From contig OZ245887.1 in the NCBI GenBank assembly GCA_965229545.1, positions 1,240,001 through 1,304,000 of the forward strand: a stretch of DNA of 64,000 bases. Reading direction: 5' to 3'. Positions 8,720 through 17,982 of this stretch are shown here, piece after piece. The position numbers and the translations under genes are program-made. The notes under the pieces are model-generated. The model worked only from the letters and a program-made list of their open reading frames with translations, was not told the DNA's origin and ran no database searches. Source of the DNA: Megaera sp965229545. GTDB lineage: Bacteria > Pseudomonadota > Alphaproteobacteria > Rickettsiales > Rickettsiaceae. Positions within the stretch are counted from its first letter, which is position 1, and each line of letters starts with the position of its first letter.

Positions 8720-9015
8720 CCTTAAGCGGTTAAAAAAAGTTAAGAGATTGGATTTAGCGGGGAGGGCAACAGGATGTGCGGCAAGGGAACGCTGCGAAAC
8801 AGAGCATAGGCTTGATTGGAGTGGGAAGATGTAATGGAAGTAAGGGGGCATAACAGCTTGGAGCATGATGTAACAAGTCAACAAACAGTGCCTTTGCCTC
8901 TTTCCGTGAAGTCATTATGCCCCCGCCCACCAAATCAACCCGCAAAGGGTTGGAGTAGGAAAGGGAAGTTGGAACAGATCGTAGCTCAAGGGTAAGTTGT
9001 GGTACGGCGGTTAAG
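8720..9015 (+). ncRNA. Duplicated non-coding block, copy 2 (candidate structured RNA)
   Basis: This is the counterpart of 6960-7260. Here a long perfect stem is visible: GGGGGCATAA (8844-8853) pairs with TTATGCCCCC (8915-8924). Copy 1 does not preserve this stem, so copy 1 may be decayed, or the stem may not matter. The block ends in the same hairpin terminator and is followed by the same promoter. No open frame here looks like protein. Confidence 0.4.
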
Positions 9016-9016
9016 T

Positions 9017-9042
9017 AAAAAAGCTCCAGATGGAGCTTTTTT
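9017..9042 (+). terminator. Hairpin terminator, copy 2
   Basis: AAAAAAGCTCC-AGAT-GGAGCTTTTTT forms a perfect stem with a T-tract. It is the same element as at 7256-7284, with a cleaner stem. Confidence 0.75.
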
Positions 9043-9187
9043 ACATTTAATCGGTTATTTACTCTTAAGAAGATAGTTAAGTAATGGACACTAAAAAGAG
9101 GGGGTAGTTTAGCTGTGTGCTTTAACGGTAACTATTCCCATGCGGTAAAAAATAATGTAAAAAAAGATATAAATATTCTTTTTATTA

Positions 9188-9216
9188 TTGATGTTCTTAA
9201 ATATTCTATATATAAT
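9188..9216 (+). promoter_or_regulatory. Sigma-70-type promoter of the LRR gene
   Basis: TTGATG (9188-9193), 17 bases, then TATAAT (9211-9216). AAAGGAGA precedes the ATG at 9253 by a few bases. Confidence 0.75.
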
Positions 9217-9252
9217 ATAAGTATAAGGTAAATAAATAAAGGAGACAAAAAA

Positions 9253-9789
9253 ATGAACACACAAACACAACAGGAAATAATAAACCTGATTAATCAAATC
9301 AGCATCGCTACTACTGATAAGGGCAACGATGAATACCAAATTGAATTACTGACCCAACATTTAACAGAAATAGCTAAGGGTGTTGATATCAGAACAATGT
9401 TCGTACCCGACGGTAAAATAGGAGATGCGGGAGCTATAGCACTGGCAGCAATCCTAAAGCAAAACACCACATTGGAACAACTTGCCATTCAAAATCACAA
9501 TATAGGAGATAAGGGAGCTATAGCCCTTGCAGAGGGCTTAAAGCATAACACCACAGTAAGGTTGATTGACCTTTCCCATAATAAGATCGGCGAAGTAGGG
9601 ATTGTTGTCATGGCCGAAGCTATTAAGCAGAATGCTACCATTGAATTAGTTATCCTTCAGGGGATTGATATGACTGCAAAATGTTCTGCGGCACTTAATA
9701 AAGTCTGGGAAAGGATTCGGGAGGTGGAGGAAGAAGATCCCCATCAAAATTGCGTTGGGTGTGGGTGTTGTGTACCAGATTGGTTATAA
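9253..9789 (+). CDS. Leucine-rich-repeat protein (RNase-inhibitor type) with C-terminal cysteine cluster
   Basis: The 178-residue protein has a helical N-terminus and then three repeats of about 28 residues (about 56-83, 84-111 and 112-139). Each is of the form IGD-GAIALA--LK-NTT-----L, the ribonuclease-inhibitor LRR class used for protein binding. No signal peptide is seen. The C-terminus ends NCVGCGCCVPDWL with cysteines at 167, 170, 172 and 173, an unusual cluster that could bind metal or be lipidated if the protein reached a host cell. It has its own strong promoter. In Rickettsiales such LRR proteins are common mobile-element cargo with suspected effector roles; that role is inference. 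Confidence 0.8.
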   Translation: MNTQTQQEIINLINQISIATTDKGNDEYQIELLTQHLTEIAKGVDIRTMFVPDGKIGDAGAIALAAILKQNTTLEQLAIQNHNIGDKGAIALAEGLKHNTTVRLIDLSHNKIGEVGIVVMAEAIKQNATIELVILQGIDMTAKCSAALNKVWERIREVEEEDPHQNCVGCGCCVPDWL

Positions 9790-9830
9790 GGAAAAGTTAA
9801 AATAAAAAACAATAAAAACGGAGTAAAAAA

Positions 9831-10361
9831 ATGATTAAATTAAGACGGGTATTCTCAGGCATACATATTGAACCCTTTTATAAAGACTATTATTTACCGC
9901 AGTTTAATTTGCAAGAAAAACTATGGGACGGTTACCACGATGTTATTATACCTGATTTTATAATTCAGGAAGAGGCAAAAGAAAATTACGACGTTGCAGA
10001 CTTTGACAATGATGAAGAAGAGATGCTGTGGACAGTAAGAAACACGATGATTGATGATGCTTTAATGTATAATTGGGTTTATGCTCCTCGTGTTTACAAC
10101 GAAGAAGTAGCACACTTATGTCATCTAATACCTTTTAGACTCACCACATCAGAAGAAGATTATGAATTGTTATCTTTTGGCGGTTGCGGGATGGATATGA
10201 CATACAAACTTGAAGCTTACCAGTTACTAGCGGATGATTCATACGACGCAAATTCAAATTTTGCCAAACAGGGCATTAAGTATTTTGAATATTATTACGG
10301 GAAAGAAAGCGGGGTATTACAGGAAATAAAAAAGCGTTCCGATTTAAAAATAGCAGGTTAA
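9831..10361 (+). CDS. Hypothetical protein with SFGGCGMDM motif, paralogue of the gene at 3055
   Basis: The 176-residue protein is acidic in its first half and carries YNEEVAHLCHL, then FGGCGMDMTYKLEAYQLL and KYFEYYYGKE. These align in order with matching pieces of the 3055 protein, although the N-terminal halves differ. It starts 42 bases after the LRR gene and probably shares its promoter. No signal, membrane segment or catalytic motif is recognised, and the function is unknown. Confidence 0.65.
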   Translation: MIKLRRVFSGIHIEPFYKDYYLPQFNLQEKLWDGYHDVIIPDFIIQEEAKENYDVADFDNDEEEMLWTVRNTMIDDALMYNWVYAPRVYNEEVAHLCHLIPFRLTTSEEDYELLSFGGCGMDMTYKLEAYQLLADDSYDANSNFAKQGIKYFEYYYGKESGVLQEIKKRSDLKIAG

Positions 10362-10769
10362 AAGGTGTTAAAAAATTTATTTACATTCTTACTGCAGTTT
10401 TTAACTTTGTCACTGCAATTCTTGCAATTATAAAATTTCAAAAGCTTCCGGAAGCAAGGATCAATTAAAATCTCGATTGGTCAGATTTCCCGAAGCTTTG
10501 CTTCTAATAATCAGCATCTTCAAATACATATTAGACACTTTGTAACCCTGCTTACCGGAATCATTACTTTCACTTTAAAAATTCTTTAAGAGTAGATTTC
10601 AAATCACGAAAGTGATGAACGTTTTTACAAATATAAAAAACTAGCAGTCTTTTTTTAAGTGTAAGGGGGTGTCTTAAGGGGGCTTTTTGCCCCCTATAAA
10701 TTACCCCTGCAGGAACATAAAAAGGTAAAAATGATTGACCGTTAGGTTAGAGAGTAATAAAGTAAAAAT
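10362..10769. other. Intergenic region before traA, with inverted repeats
   Basis: No gene is seen. It contains the 12-base palindrome GCTTCCGGAAGC (10444-10455) within a larger inverted repeat: CAAAAGCTTCCGG (10439-10451) against CCCGAAGCTTTG (10489-10500). A separate GC hairpin lies at 10677-10695. In related elements the region before the relaxase gene often holds the transfer origin, but no nick site can be assigned by eye. Confidence 0.45.
10677..10695. terminator. GC hairpin, possible terminator
   Basis: A perfect stem AGGGGGC/GCCCCCT closes a TTTTT loop. It stands between the 9831 gene and traA. No U-tract follows, so it may instead be a DNA structure. Confidence 0.4.
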
Positions 10770-10778
10770 TTGGAATTC

Positions 10779-13700
10779 ATGATAATGCGCGGTCTTGATA
10801 TTATTCCGGGTGTACATGAGGGTTTTGCTAGATGGAGAGGGAGTACCGAGTTAAGGAAGCAGAATCAGGAAATAGCTTTTGAAAATGCCTCAAGGATAAT
10901 AGCAGATCTGACTATTGTTATTGACAGGCTATCAATAGATAAGCCGGTATTTTCAGGTGATGATATAGAAAAAGCCTTGCATAAAGCTTTGATTGCAGGA
11001 ATTAATCCGGACATTGTTAAAGAGAAGGAATCCCTGGAGTTATGGTCTAAAAAGGAATTACTGTCAATGTATAACATAGTCGTTGCCTCTAATAAACTAA
11101 ACCTGGTTAACCCATGTGATCTAAAGGGTCGGATGTTATTTGTAAGGATAGATCGGGTAGAACTGGAGAAGAGGTTTGAAGAAAATATCAGGGAATTAGC
11201 TGCAAAAGAAACCCATGTCATAAATATCAAAGAAGAAGATATTGCAAAAGTAGCCAGGGGAGTTGAGTTTTCCGGAGAGCAGAAGCAGGCAATCATTGAT
11301 ATTCTGGCAGGTAGCAATATCAGTGTTCTTGAAGGATGGCCGGGAAGCGGTAAGACAACAGTAATACGAGAGATAGTCCGTCATTACAGGAAAGCCGGTT
11401 ATACCGTTATCGGTACTGCGCCGACTAACAAGGCTTCAGCAGAACTCTTGGCCAAGGCCGGGATAGCAGAGGTGGAAAATACGACAAAGCTCCGGCAAAT
11501 ATGGCAGGAAGTCAAAGGCGGTAATAAAGCCGGATTAAATATTAGAACTGATTATTACGAAGAAGAACAGTACAGTAGCGGCCTGGTAATATTACCTGAA
11601 AAAACCATATTGATAATTGATGAAGCATCAATGGTGGATCTTCCTACTCTTGATTATTTTACCAATGAAATTAGAGAGTGCGGCGGGAAGGTAATAAAGA
11701 TCGGTGATAATAATCAGAATCCTGCAATAGGTTATAAAGGCGGTTTGTCAAAAACCGGTGATATAGCCGGTAGAACGGTTTTAATGGAAAATAACCGTCA
11801 TCAGAACCGGGATGAGTATGTAAGAGAGATGCATAAGGAGGCAACAAAGGCCATGGGCCGCTATGAGATTGCCAAAGCCATCTCCATATATGAACGACTT
11901 GAGATGTTAAGGATTTTTGATAATGAAGAGCAAAAACAACGGGCCCTGGCAGATGATTATAGCTCTTTCGTAATTAATCTCTCTAAAGAGAAAGGAGATC
12001 TGATTGCCTTGAGTAATACGGCAATTGCAGCGTTTACCAACGCAGAAGTAGCCAATTTAAACGGCATGGTACGTAAGTCCCTTAAGAATGCCGGTATAAT
12101 CAAGGGAGAAGGTCGGTTATATACCTCTGCAGCATCTACTTTGGAAAATCAGGAAGAGACGGATTTGCGCCAAAACATGATTGAGTTATGCCTTGGTGAC
12201 AAGATCATCTTCAAGAGCAATAAACCGGAGTTTGAAGGTTATGGCGGGGTTAGAAATAATGAACTAGGTATCATAACGGAACTTGGCGAAGTTGATGAGA
12301 ATGGTGTTGGCCGGTTTAAAGCAAGAATCAGGCAAGGAAAGAATAGTTATAAAGTAGTTGAGGTAAAAACCGGTGAAGACATATTACCGGTAAGTTTCAG
12401 GCATGGATATGCTTTAACCGGGCATGCTGTGCAAGGAGCGGATGTTGAGTATTTTTTCTATAGTGTGGACAGGCATGGCGGTTATGAAGCCTTTAACGTC
12501 GGCGCATCAAGGCATAAGAAAGACTGCTTTATATATCTTGATAAAGAGACGCTGGAAAATGTCGTATACGGTACTCGGGATCTGGATATAAGCAAGGTAA
12601 AAGAGGAGTTTGCGGCTTATGCCTATAAGTATCAGAAAGTAGAGGATAAATGGAAACCGGTAGACGTTCCTCTTTGGAAGGTAGGACTAAGATTGCTAAT
12701 CTCAAGAAGGACGGATTTAAACTTTGCAACAGATTACGCCTTTTATGAAAAAGACCATAGACAGAGAGAAGCTTACCGGCAAAATATTGCAGGTAATCAG
12801 GCTAAATTAAATAAGTTATATGATGATCTAAACCGCTGGAGAGAAGATAAGGAAACACCGATACTTGAAAATAATCAGCAAATTGCCGGTGATAGCAAGG
12901 GTGCTGAAGAACTGGCAAAGGAACTGAAAAGTTTGAATTTACTTGAAATCGCCTTGCAGAAAGATTTTACCTTAAGCCCTGGTGAAGTAATAATTGATCC
13001 TTTAGCAATAGCGGGCGTAGTTGATGATTATAGATACTTGAGAGAAAGTACTGGTAAGAAGTTCAAGTCCTCAAAGGATTTAACAGATAAAATCAACAAG
13101 CATGTAGCATCGTTAAAACTCAAGTTAGGCCAAGATAGTAAAGAAAAGATGAAATGGGATGCTTTGGATGAGATGGATAAAAATCTGATCATCCGCTCGC
13201 TCTTAAGTAAAAAGGATATATCATTTTTAGCCAAAGCAAGAATCCGGATCAGGAAGTATGAAGAAAAAATTATTAGCGTCGCTAATAAAATCGCAGTAAT
13301 TGACGAAAGCCTCAGCAAGCAGGCCGCGGTGGAGGGTAGGTTACTTACGGGTAACCTCGGAGGCATGCGCAGGTACCTGGATGCAAGAGAAAGGGTAATA
13401 GCTGCTCAAAAAGTAATAGAAGAGCTTGATTCGTATTTGAAAAAACCGGCAATAGAAAAACAACTCTCTTATGAAGCATTTGCTACTTTTGGCATTAAAG
13501 TTACAAAATTCAATCTGACAGGTTTTGAAATAATCAGAGCAGGAAAGGCATTTAAAGCAAAGCATTTACATGATAATAGGGACAGAATCAGTCAATTAAA
13601 AAACGAACAGGAGAAACCGGAATCGGCAAAGGAGCTAAAAAGGCTTTATAATATCAAGTTGCAGAAAGAACGGTATTTAAAACAGTATGCCGGGGACGAT

Positions 13701-14039
13701 AATATTTTAAATGATGATGAGGACAAGTATTTACTTGCCGGCATCATCCTGCAAAAAAGTAAATCAGCAATACTCGGTGGAAAATACAGGGAAATTACCA
13801 AGTCCCTGCAAGAGTTAAAGGTAGCAAGGAAAGAAAGGCAAAGCAAGGCGAGAGTAATTGTTGATTATTATCATGGATTTATCAGGGATGATCTGGAAGA
13901 GAAAATGACCGCTATAACGGGTGCTTTATTGAAAGAGGAAGAGCTCATTAAAGAAGAGTGGATAATATCGCAGAAAAAGCATATTAGCGGGAATTCCGGG
14001 CGGAATTTTCCGGATGGTTTTAGGGGGGGAGCATTATGA
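10779..14039 (+). CDS. traA: TraA-Ti-like conjugative helicase, relaxase domain missing
   Basis: In full-length TraA of the Ti/RAGE type a MobA/MobL relaxase domain comes first and a RecD-like helicase second. Here the protein starts (GLDIIPGVHEGFAR) right after where the relaxase domain would end; no HUH or Tyr motif precedes it. The helicase is complete: Walker A GWPGSGKTT near residue 185, Walker B IIDEASMVD near 278, a GDNNQNPA motif near 310 and the C-terminal GYALTGHAVQGAD near 545. A long helical region follows. The C-terminus ends at a G7 run, where the next ORF takes over in the -1 frame. DNA unwinding is expected, but origin nicking is not. Confidence 0.85.
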   Translation: MIMRGLDIIPGVHEGFARWRGSTELRKQNQEIAFENASRIIADLTIVIDRLSIDKPVFSGDDIEKALHKALIAGINPDIVKEKESLELWSKKELLSMYNIVVASNKLNLVNPCDLKGRMLFVRIDRVELEKRFEENIRELAAKETHVINIKEEDIAKVARGVEFSGEQKQAIIDILAGSNISVLEGWPGSGKTTVIREIVRHYRKAGYTVIGTAPTNKASAELLAKAGIAEVENTTKLRQIWQEVKGGNKAGLNIRTDYYEEEQYSSGLVILPEKTILIIDEASMVDLPTLDYFTNEIRECGGKVIKIGDNNQNPAIGYKGGLSKTGDIAGRTVLMENNRHQNRDEYVREMHKEATKAMGRYEIAKAISIYERLEMLRIFDNEEQKQRALADDYSSFVINLSKEKGDLIALSNTAIAAFTNAEVANLNGMVRKSLKNAGIIKGEGRLYTSAASTLENQEETDLRQNMIELCLGDKIIFKSNKPEFEGYGGVRNNELGIITELGEVDENGVGRFKARIRQGKNSYKVVEVKTGEDILPVSFRHGYALTGHAVQGADVEYFFYSVDRHGGYEAFNVGASRHKKDCFIYLDKETLENVVYGTRDLDISKVKEEFAAYAYKYQKVEDKWKPVDVPLWKVGLRLLISRRTDLNFATDYAFYEKDHRQREAYRQNIAGNQAKLNKLYDDLNRWREDKETPILENNQQIAGDSKGAEELAKELKSLNLLEIALQKDFTLSPGEVIIDPLAIAGVVDDYRYLRESTGKKFKSSKDLTDKINKHVASLKLKLGQDSKEKMKWDALDEMDKNLIIRSLLSKKDISFLAKARIRIRKYEEKIISVANKIAVIDESLSKQAAVEGRLLTGNLGGMRRYLDARERVIAAQKVIEELDSYLKKPAIEKQLSYEAFATFGIKVTKFNLTGFEIIRAGKAFKAKHLHDNRDRISQLKNEQEKPESAKELKRLYNIKLQKERYLKQYAGDDNILNDDEDKYLLAGIILQKSKSAILGGKYREITKSLQELKVARKERQSKARVIVDYYHGFIRDDLEEKMTAITGALLKEEELIKEEWIISQKKHISGNSGRNFPDGFRGGAL

Positions 14040-17000
14040 TGCAGCTGTACTTGGCTTATATATGAAGGATTTACCGGTTCTTAAAAAACCATTATGCCCA
14101 CAAGTAACTAATATAGCTAAAAGCAGACTAGCTACTCTAGATCAAAAACGCCGGATGTTAGAACCGGACCTCGAAGAACTAAGAAAGCAGATTGAAGATA
14201 GCAGGCTTGGTAAGAGAGCAGATTATCAGCAGGAAGTTGTTATGGGTAAATTAATAACCCAGTTGCAAATAAATTATGAAACAGTACGTAAACATGCAGG
14301 GCTTGAGGAACTCAAACATTATTTTGCCTCAATTGATAAGAACGGTACCATTACCAATAACCTGCATTTTAGCAAGATAATGGAGGTAGTAGAACTTGCC
14401 CGTCAGGAGGAAGGTGTAATTGATTCCAACGCAATAGCAATAGTCATTGAAGCCCATGGAGAAATTTTACGTATTTGCGCCGGCCATCAAAAGGAATTGG
14501 ATGAGAAGAAGTTATTACATGCCGAAATAAAAGCAAAGCATGCTGATGAACTGGAGCAGATGCGGGTAATTGAAAAGTTCAGAAATGAGGAATTGCCGCA
14601 TTTTCTTGGGAAAATATACAAAAATGAAGGGAAAGATATTTTAGCAAGATTTGAGCAGTTACTAAAAGAAACAGATAAGCCGTTGATGCTGGCAAAAGCG
14701 ATCGGTGAATCTCCTGAGATGCTAGGTAATATCAAAAGCACGAGTTTATGGGCGGAGTTCATCAGAAGTGATGAGGTAAAAGGAATTAAGGCAAATCTTG
14801 AAAAGCTTGGGGTGAATTTAACAAAATACATAAATGAGGGTAGCATGAGAGCAGAATTACAGGCAAACCCAGGTAGCGGTGAACTAGCTGCTCAAATCAG
14901 GGCGCTGGATCTTGAAATTGCAAACCTTAAGGCTTTATTACCAAATAGAGTCGAGCAAAAGCTGCTAGATGACATCGGGCATTTAAAAGATAGCAGCAAA
15001 GCTGAGCAGAAGGAAATCACTGAAGAAATGAGAAACCTGTTCAAGGGAGATAATGCCCATGATCTATTACTTGATTTTATTGCCCTAAAAGGCGTGCAGA
15101 CGATTAACCATAGAGAAAGTCAAACCACTCAAGAAGTGCAACCATCCAGGAAGAGCAATAAGGTAAGGGCAAGAAGTAGAGCGCAGAGAGAAGCCGGAGC
15201 TTCTACACCAAAGATTGATTTTCAAAGTGTAAAATCCTCACTAACAAGAGGACATATTGAGCAAATATTCAGGGATTACGCGCAAAGGATTAATCCGGAC
15301 GGTAAAATCCTTAAACGAGGTAATAGTATCAGTTGTGGTTCATTGAACATGAATCTTGATAATGGATTATGGCATAGATTCAGCGACGGAAATAAGGGTG
15401 ATGTGTTTGAGTTCATTTGCCGGGCAACCGGTGCTTCAAAAAGAGATGCCTTATTAACCGTTGCCGGTGTTGTCGGTATTAATGCCGGGGTAAATAACAG
15501 CAATAAATTAGATAACAGGAATGATGCCGGTTATGATGATAAGGATAGGAAACAAACGTTAGTAGTGCGGGATAGTTTTGAAGCATATCCGGTAATACCG
15601 GCAACTGCTCCAAGGCTTAATATTGATAAGCATTTTAGCTGGCTAACAAAAACAAATAGAATTGATAATATCTGGACTTATAGCAACCGGATGGGTGAGC
15701 TTATCGGCGGTACTATCAGGGTAGTAGATAAGGTAACGGGTAAAAAACAGGTAATGCCCGTATGCTACTGCCGTAATGAGAAAACCGGCCTGGATGAATG
15801 GAAATTAAAAGGATTTACGGATAACGGTCATAAACCGATATACGGGATAGAGAAGACGGTAAATGAGAAAAAGCCTATATTGATAGTGGAAGGAGAAAAG
15901 ACAGCAGATTATGCCGAAAGGCTATTACCGCAGTATTGTGTAATTTCCTGGATGGGGGGAGCGCAAGGAACGGCTAAAGTTAACTGGCGACAACTGGCAG
16001 GAAGAGAGGTAATAATCTGGCCTGATAACGACATAGCAGGAAAGGAGGCAGCTAAATCAGTATTGCAGGAGCTTAACAAAGCAAATGGTTTTAGCGGGTT
16101 TGCTAGTGTAGTCGATACAAAAAGCCTAAACTTACCCGAGAAGTGGGATTTAGCCGATAAGATGCCTGAGCATATTACGCTGGAAGCAATAAAAGAGGCA
16201 ATAAATAACTCTCAAAGCAAAAATAGCACAATAGGAGCTTTTAGAGCAGAAGCCAAGCAATATGCGGTAAAAGGAGAAGAAAAAATATTCTGGCAACAGT
16301 TATCGATCGGTATTAAAGATAGTAGCCCAGGAATAAAACACAAATCCGGTTTATATCAGGAAATTGAACGAGCCCTTGCAAGTAGCCAGGTACTGAGCTA
16401 CATGGATTATGCTACTGCTAAAGGTGCAGACGAGAGTGTTCATCAGTTTCTAGGTTTTAAAGACGGTTTATATAGGGAAATGCTTGCAAGTTCTACTCTC
16501 AATTACCTGGAAGTTAATGCTGGTAGCGAGCAGGCAAGCAGGATTAAGCAGTTATTTGAAAGGGATAAGAATGGTAATTACCCGGCAAAGCCAAAGGAAA
16601 TAGTTACAGAAGTACAGAATATATACGGCACTAACACTAGCGGATATCAAATTAATAACGAAGGCTACATTAATGATAATAAGAAGCTTGCAGCTGCTAA
16701 TGTAGAAAAAGCCAAACTGCATGAAATACTTATGAAGGATTTCTGTATTTTGCATCAGAATCAGTTAGGAGTAAGGGATCTGATTAATATCCATAAAGAG
16801 AGAATAAGTAAGGATTTATATGAAATCATTAGCAATTATGTTGTAAATCACAAAAATAGCCAGAGCACCTTAAAGGATTCCGATTGCATAAAGATAGCAG
16901 CGTTTGCCCATGATAAAATTAATAGCGTTAAATGGTGGGAAGGACTTGCCTGTGATCAGATAAAACTGGTTAAAACCAGCAAAATAGAAATTACAACCGA

Positions 17001-17982
17001 AACCGAAAAAAGGTCTGAAGTCATAGCAGAGCATGTAACAGCGGCAATGGAAAGAGCAGGTGTAAAGAATGAATCTGTCTTTGGCAGAGTAGAAGCTCAT
17101 TATCTTGAATATATTACGGCAAGTGCTAATAACATGAATAACAAGAAGTTATCAGGCAAGCTGGTAGCAAGAGCAGTTTATGAAGAGGAACATATTAAAA
17201 GATGCCGTGCTAATATGCGCCTGTTTTTAATTGAAGATGGAAGGTTAGATGAACCGGAAACGGCAGGTAGTAAGTTACGGCAGGATATTATGGCCGAAAA
17301 ACTGGTTGCGGCAGAGTGGCATATTCAGGAAAAACAACCGAAGCTCGCACATAATGAAGTCCGCTCCATTGCCAAAGAGCTGATATATGATAATTATGAA
17401 CAGGAAATAGCTAAGGTTATAAAAGCTGAACCGATGATATCGCAGTTAGCTAATTGCAATCCGGTAGCAGCAAGATATTTAGCTACAGGCCTAGTGGATT
17501 TTAGGAATAATTATGGCAAGGATTTACTAACGGAGGCCAGGACAAAAATTATGGAAGAGGTCTCAATAGTTCAGGCAGATTTACATCAAAAGATTACTAA
17601 CACGATGCAGGATTATGATGATGGAATATTATCAGGGAAGCATAAATCCTTAAGCAGTAATATACTGGATACCGGTTTACTTGCTGGTGATAGGGAGATG
17701 ACGGCAAAATCTGTTACTAGCCGGGTGGGAGAAGATTTAACCCATAGACTGTTATTAAGGGGTAGTTCGTACTATGAGGAATTACACGATCATCATGAAT
17801 ACCATAATCATGGCATGAAAACAGGTAATGATAGTCATCACTTTTTAGAACATGAGTACCGGCATGAGATAGCCACTCAAGTAAAGCAAACCAGAGCCAT
17901 GCAGCATGAGTATCATCAGGAGATGAAACAAAAGCATCAGAGGCAAATCAATATCAACAACGATATTAATATTAATTATTAA
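14014..17982 (+). CDS. Large Toprim/primase-like protein, probably the C-terminal part of the TraA polypeptide
   Basis: The 1,322-residue ORF overlaps the helicase ORF by 26 bases at a run of seven Gs (14023-14029). Deleting one G fuses the two (FRGEHYDAAV), giving a protein of about 2,400 residues. It begins with a long coiled region to about residue 400. A primase-like region with SDGNKGDVFEFICR near 465 follows, and then a Toprim domain with LIVEGEKTAD near 625 and the acidic IWPDND motif near 670. The last 600 residues are helical and the end is histidine-rich. A primer-making role on transferred DNA is likely by analogy. Whether the junction is a mutation, slippage or a base-call error is open. 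Confidence 0.75.
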   Translation: MVLGGEHYDAAVLGLYMKDLPVLKKPLCPQVTNIAKSRLATLDQKRRMLEPDLEELRKQIEDSRLGKRADYQQEVVMGKLITQLQINYETVRKHAGLEELKHYFASIDKNGTITNNLHFSKIMEVVELARQEEGVIDSNAIAIVIEAHGEILRICAGHQKELDEKKLLHAEIKAKHADELEQMRVIEKFRNEELPHFLGKIYKNEGKDILARFEQLLKETDKPLMLAKAIGESPEMLGNIKSTSLWAEFIRSDEVKGIKANLEKLGVNLTKYINEGSMRAELQANPGSGELAAQIRALDLEIANLKALLPNRVEQKLLDDIGHLKDSSKAEQKEITEEMRNLFKGDNAHDLLLDFIALKGVQTINHRESQTTQEVQPSRKSNKVRARSRAQREAGASTPKIDFQSVKSSLTRGHIEQIFRDYAQRINPDGKILKRGNSISCGSLNMNLDNGLWHRFSDGNKGDVFEFICRATGASKRDALLTVAGVVGINAGVNNSNKLDNRNDAGYDDKDRKQTLVVRDSFEAYPVIPATAPRLNIDKHFSWLTKTNRIDNIWTYSNRMGELIGGTIRVVDKVTGKKQVMPVCYCRNEKTGLDEWKLKGFTDNGHKPIYGIEKTVNEKKPILIVEGEKTADYAERLLPQYCVISWMGGAQGTAKVNWRQLAGREVIIWPDNDIAGKEAAKSVLQELNKANGFSGFASVVDTKSLNLPEKWDLADKMPEHITLEAIKEAINNSQSKNSTIGAFRAEAKQYAVKGEEKIFWQQLSIGIKDSSPGIKHKSGLYQEIERALASSQVLSYMDYATAKGADESVHQFLGFKDGLYREMLASSTLNYLEVNAGSEQASRIKQLFERDKNGNYPAKPKEIVTEVQNIYGTNTSGYQINNEGYINDNKKLAAANVEKAKLHEILMKDFCILHQNQLGVRDLINIHKERISKDLYEIISNYVVNHKNSQSTLKDSDCIKIAAFAHDKINSVKWWEGLACDQIKLVKTSKIEITTETEKRSEVIAEHVTAAMERAGVKNESVFGRVEAHYLEYITASANNMNNKKLSGKLVARAVYEEEHIKRCRANMRLFLIEDGRLDEPETAGSKLRQDIMAEKLVAAEWHIQEKQPKLAHNEVRSIAKELIYDNYEQEIAKVIKAEPMISQLANCNPVAARYLATGLVDFRNNYGKDLLTEARTKIMEEVSIVQADLHQKITNTMQDYDDGILSGKHKSLSSNILDTGLLAGDREMTAKSVTSRVGEDLTHRLLLRGSSYYEELHDHHEYHNHGMKTGNDSHHFLEHEYRHEIATQVKQTRAMQHEYHQEMKQKHQRQININNDININY

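Noticed and set aside
8754..8945. A - strand frame of 63 codons in the duplicated non-coding block.
   Set aside because: It is not preserved in copy 1 and is rich in Pro/Cys/His, as expected for a chance frame in structured GC-rich sequence.
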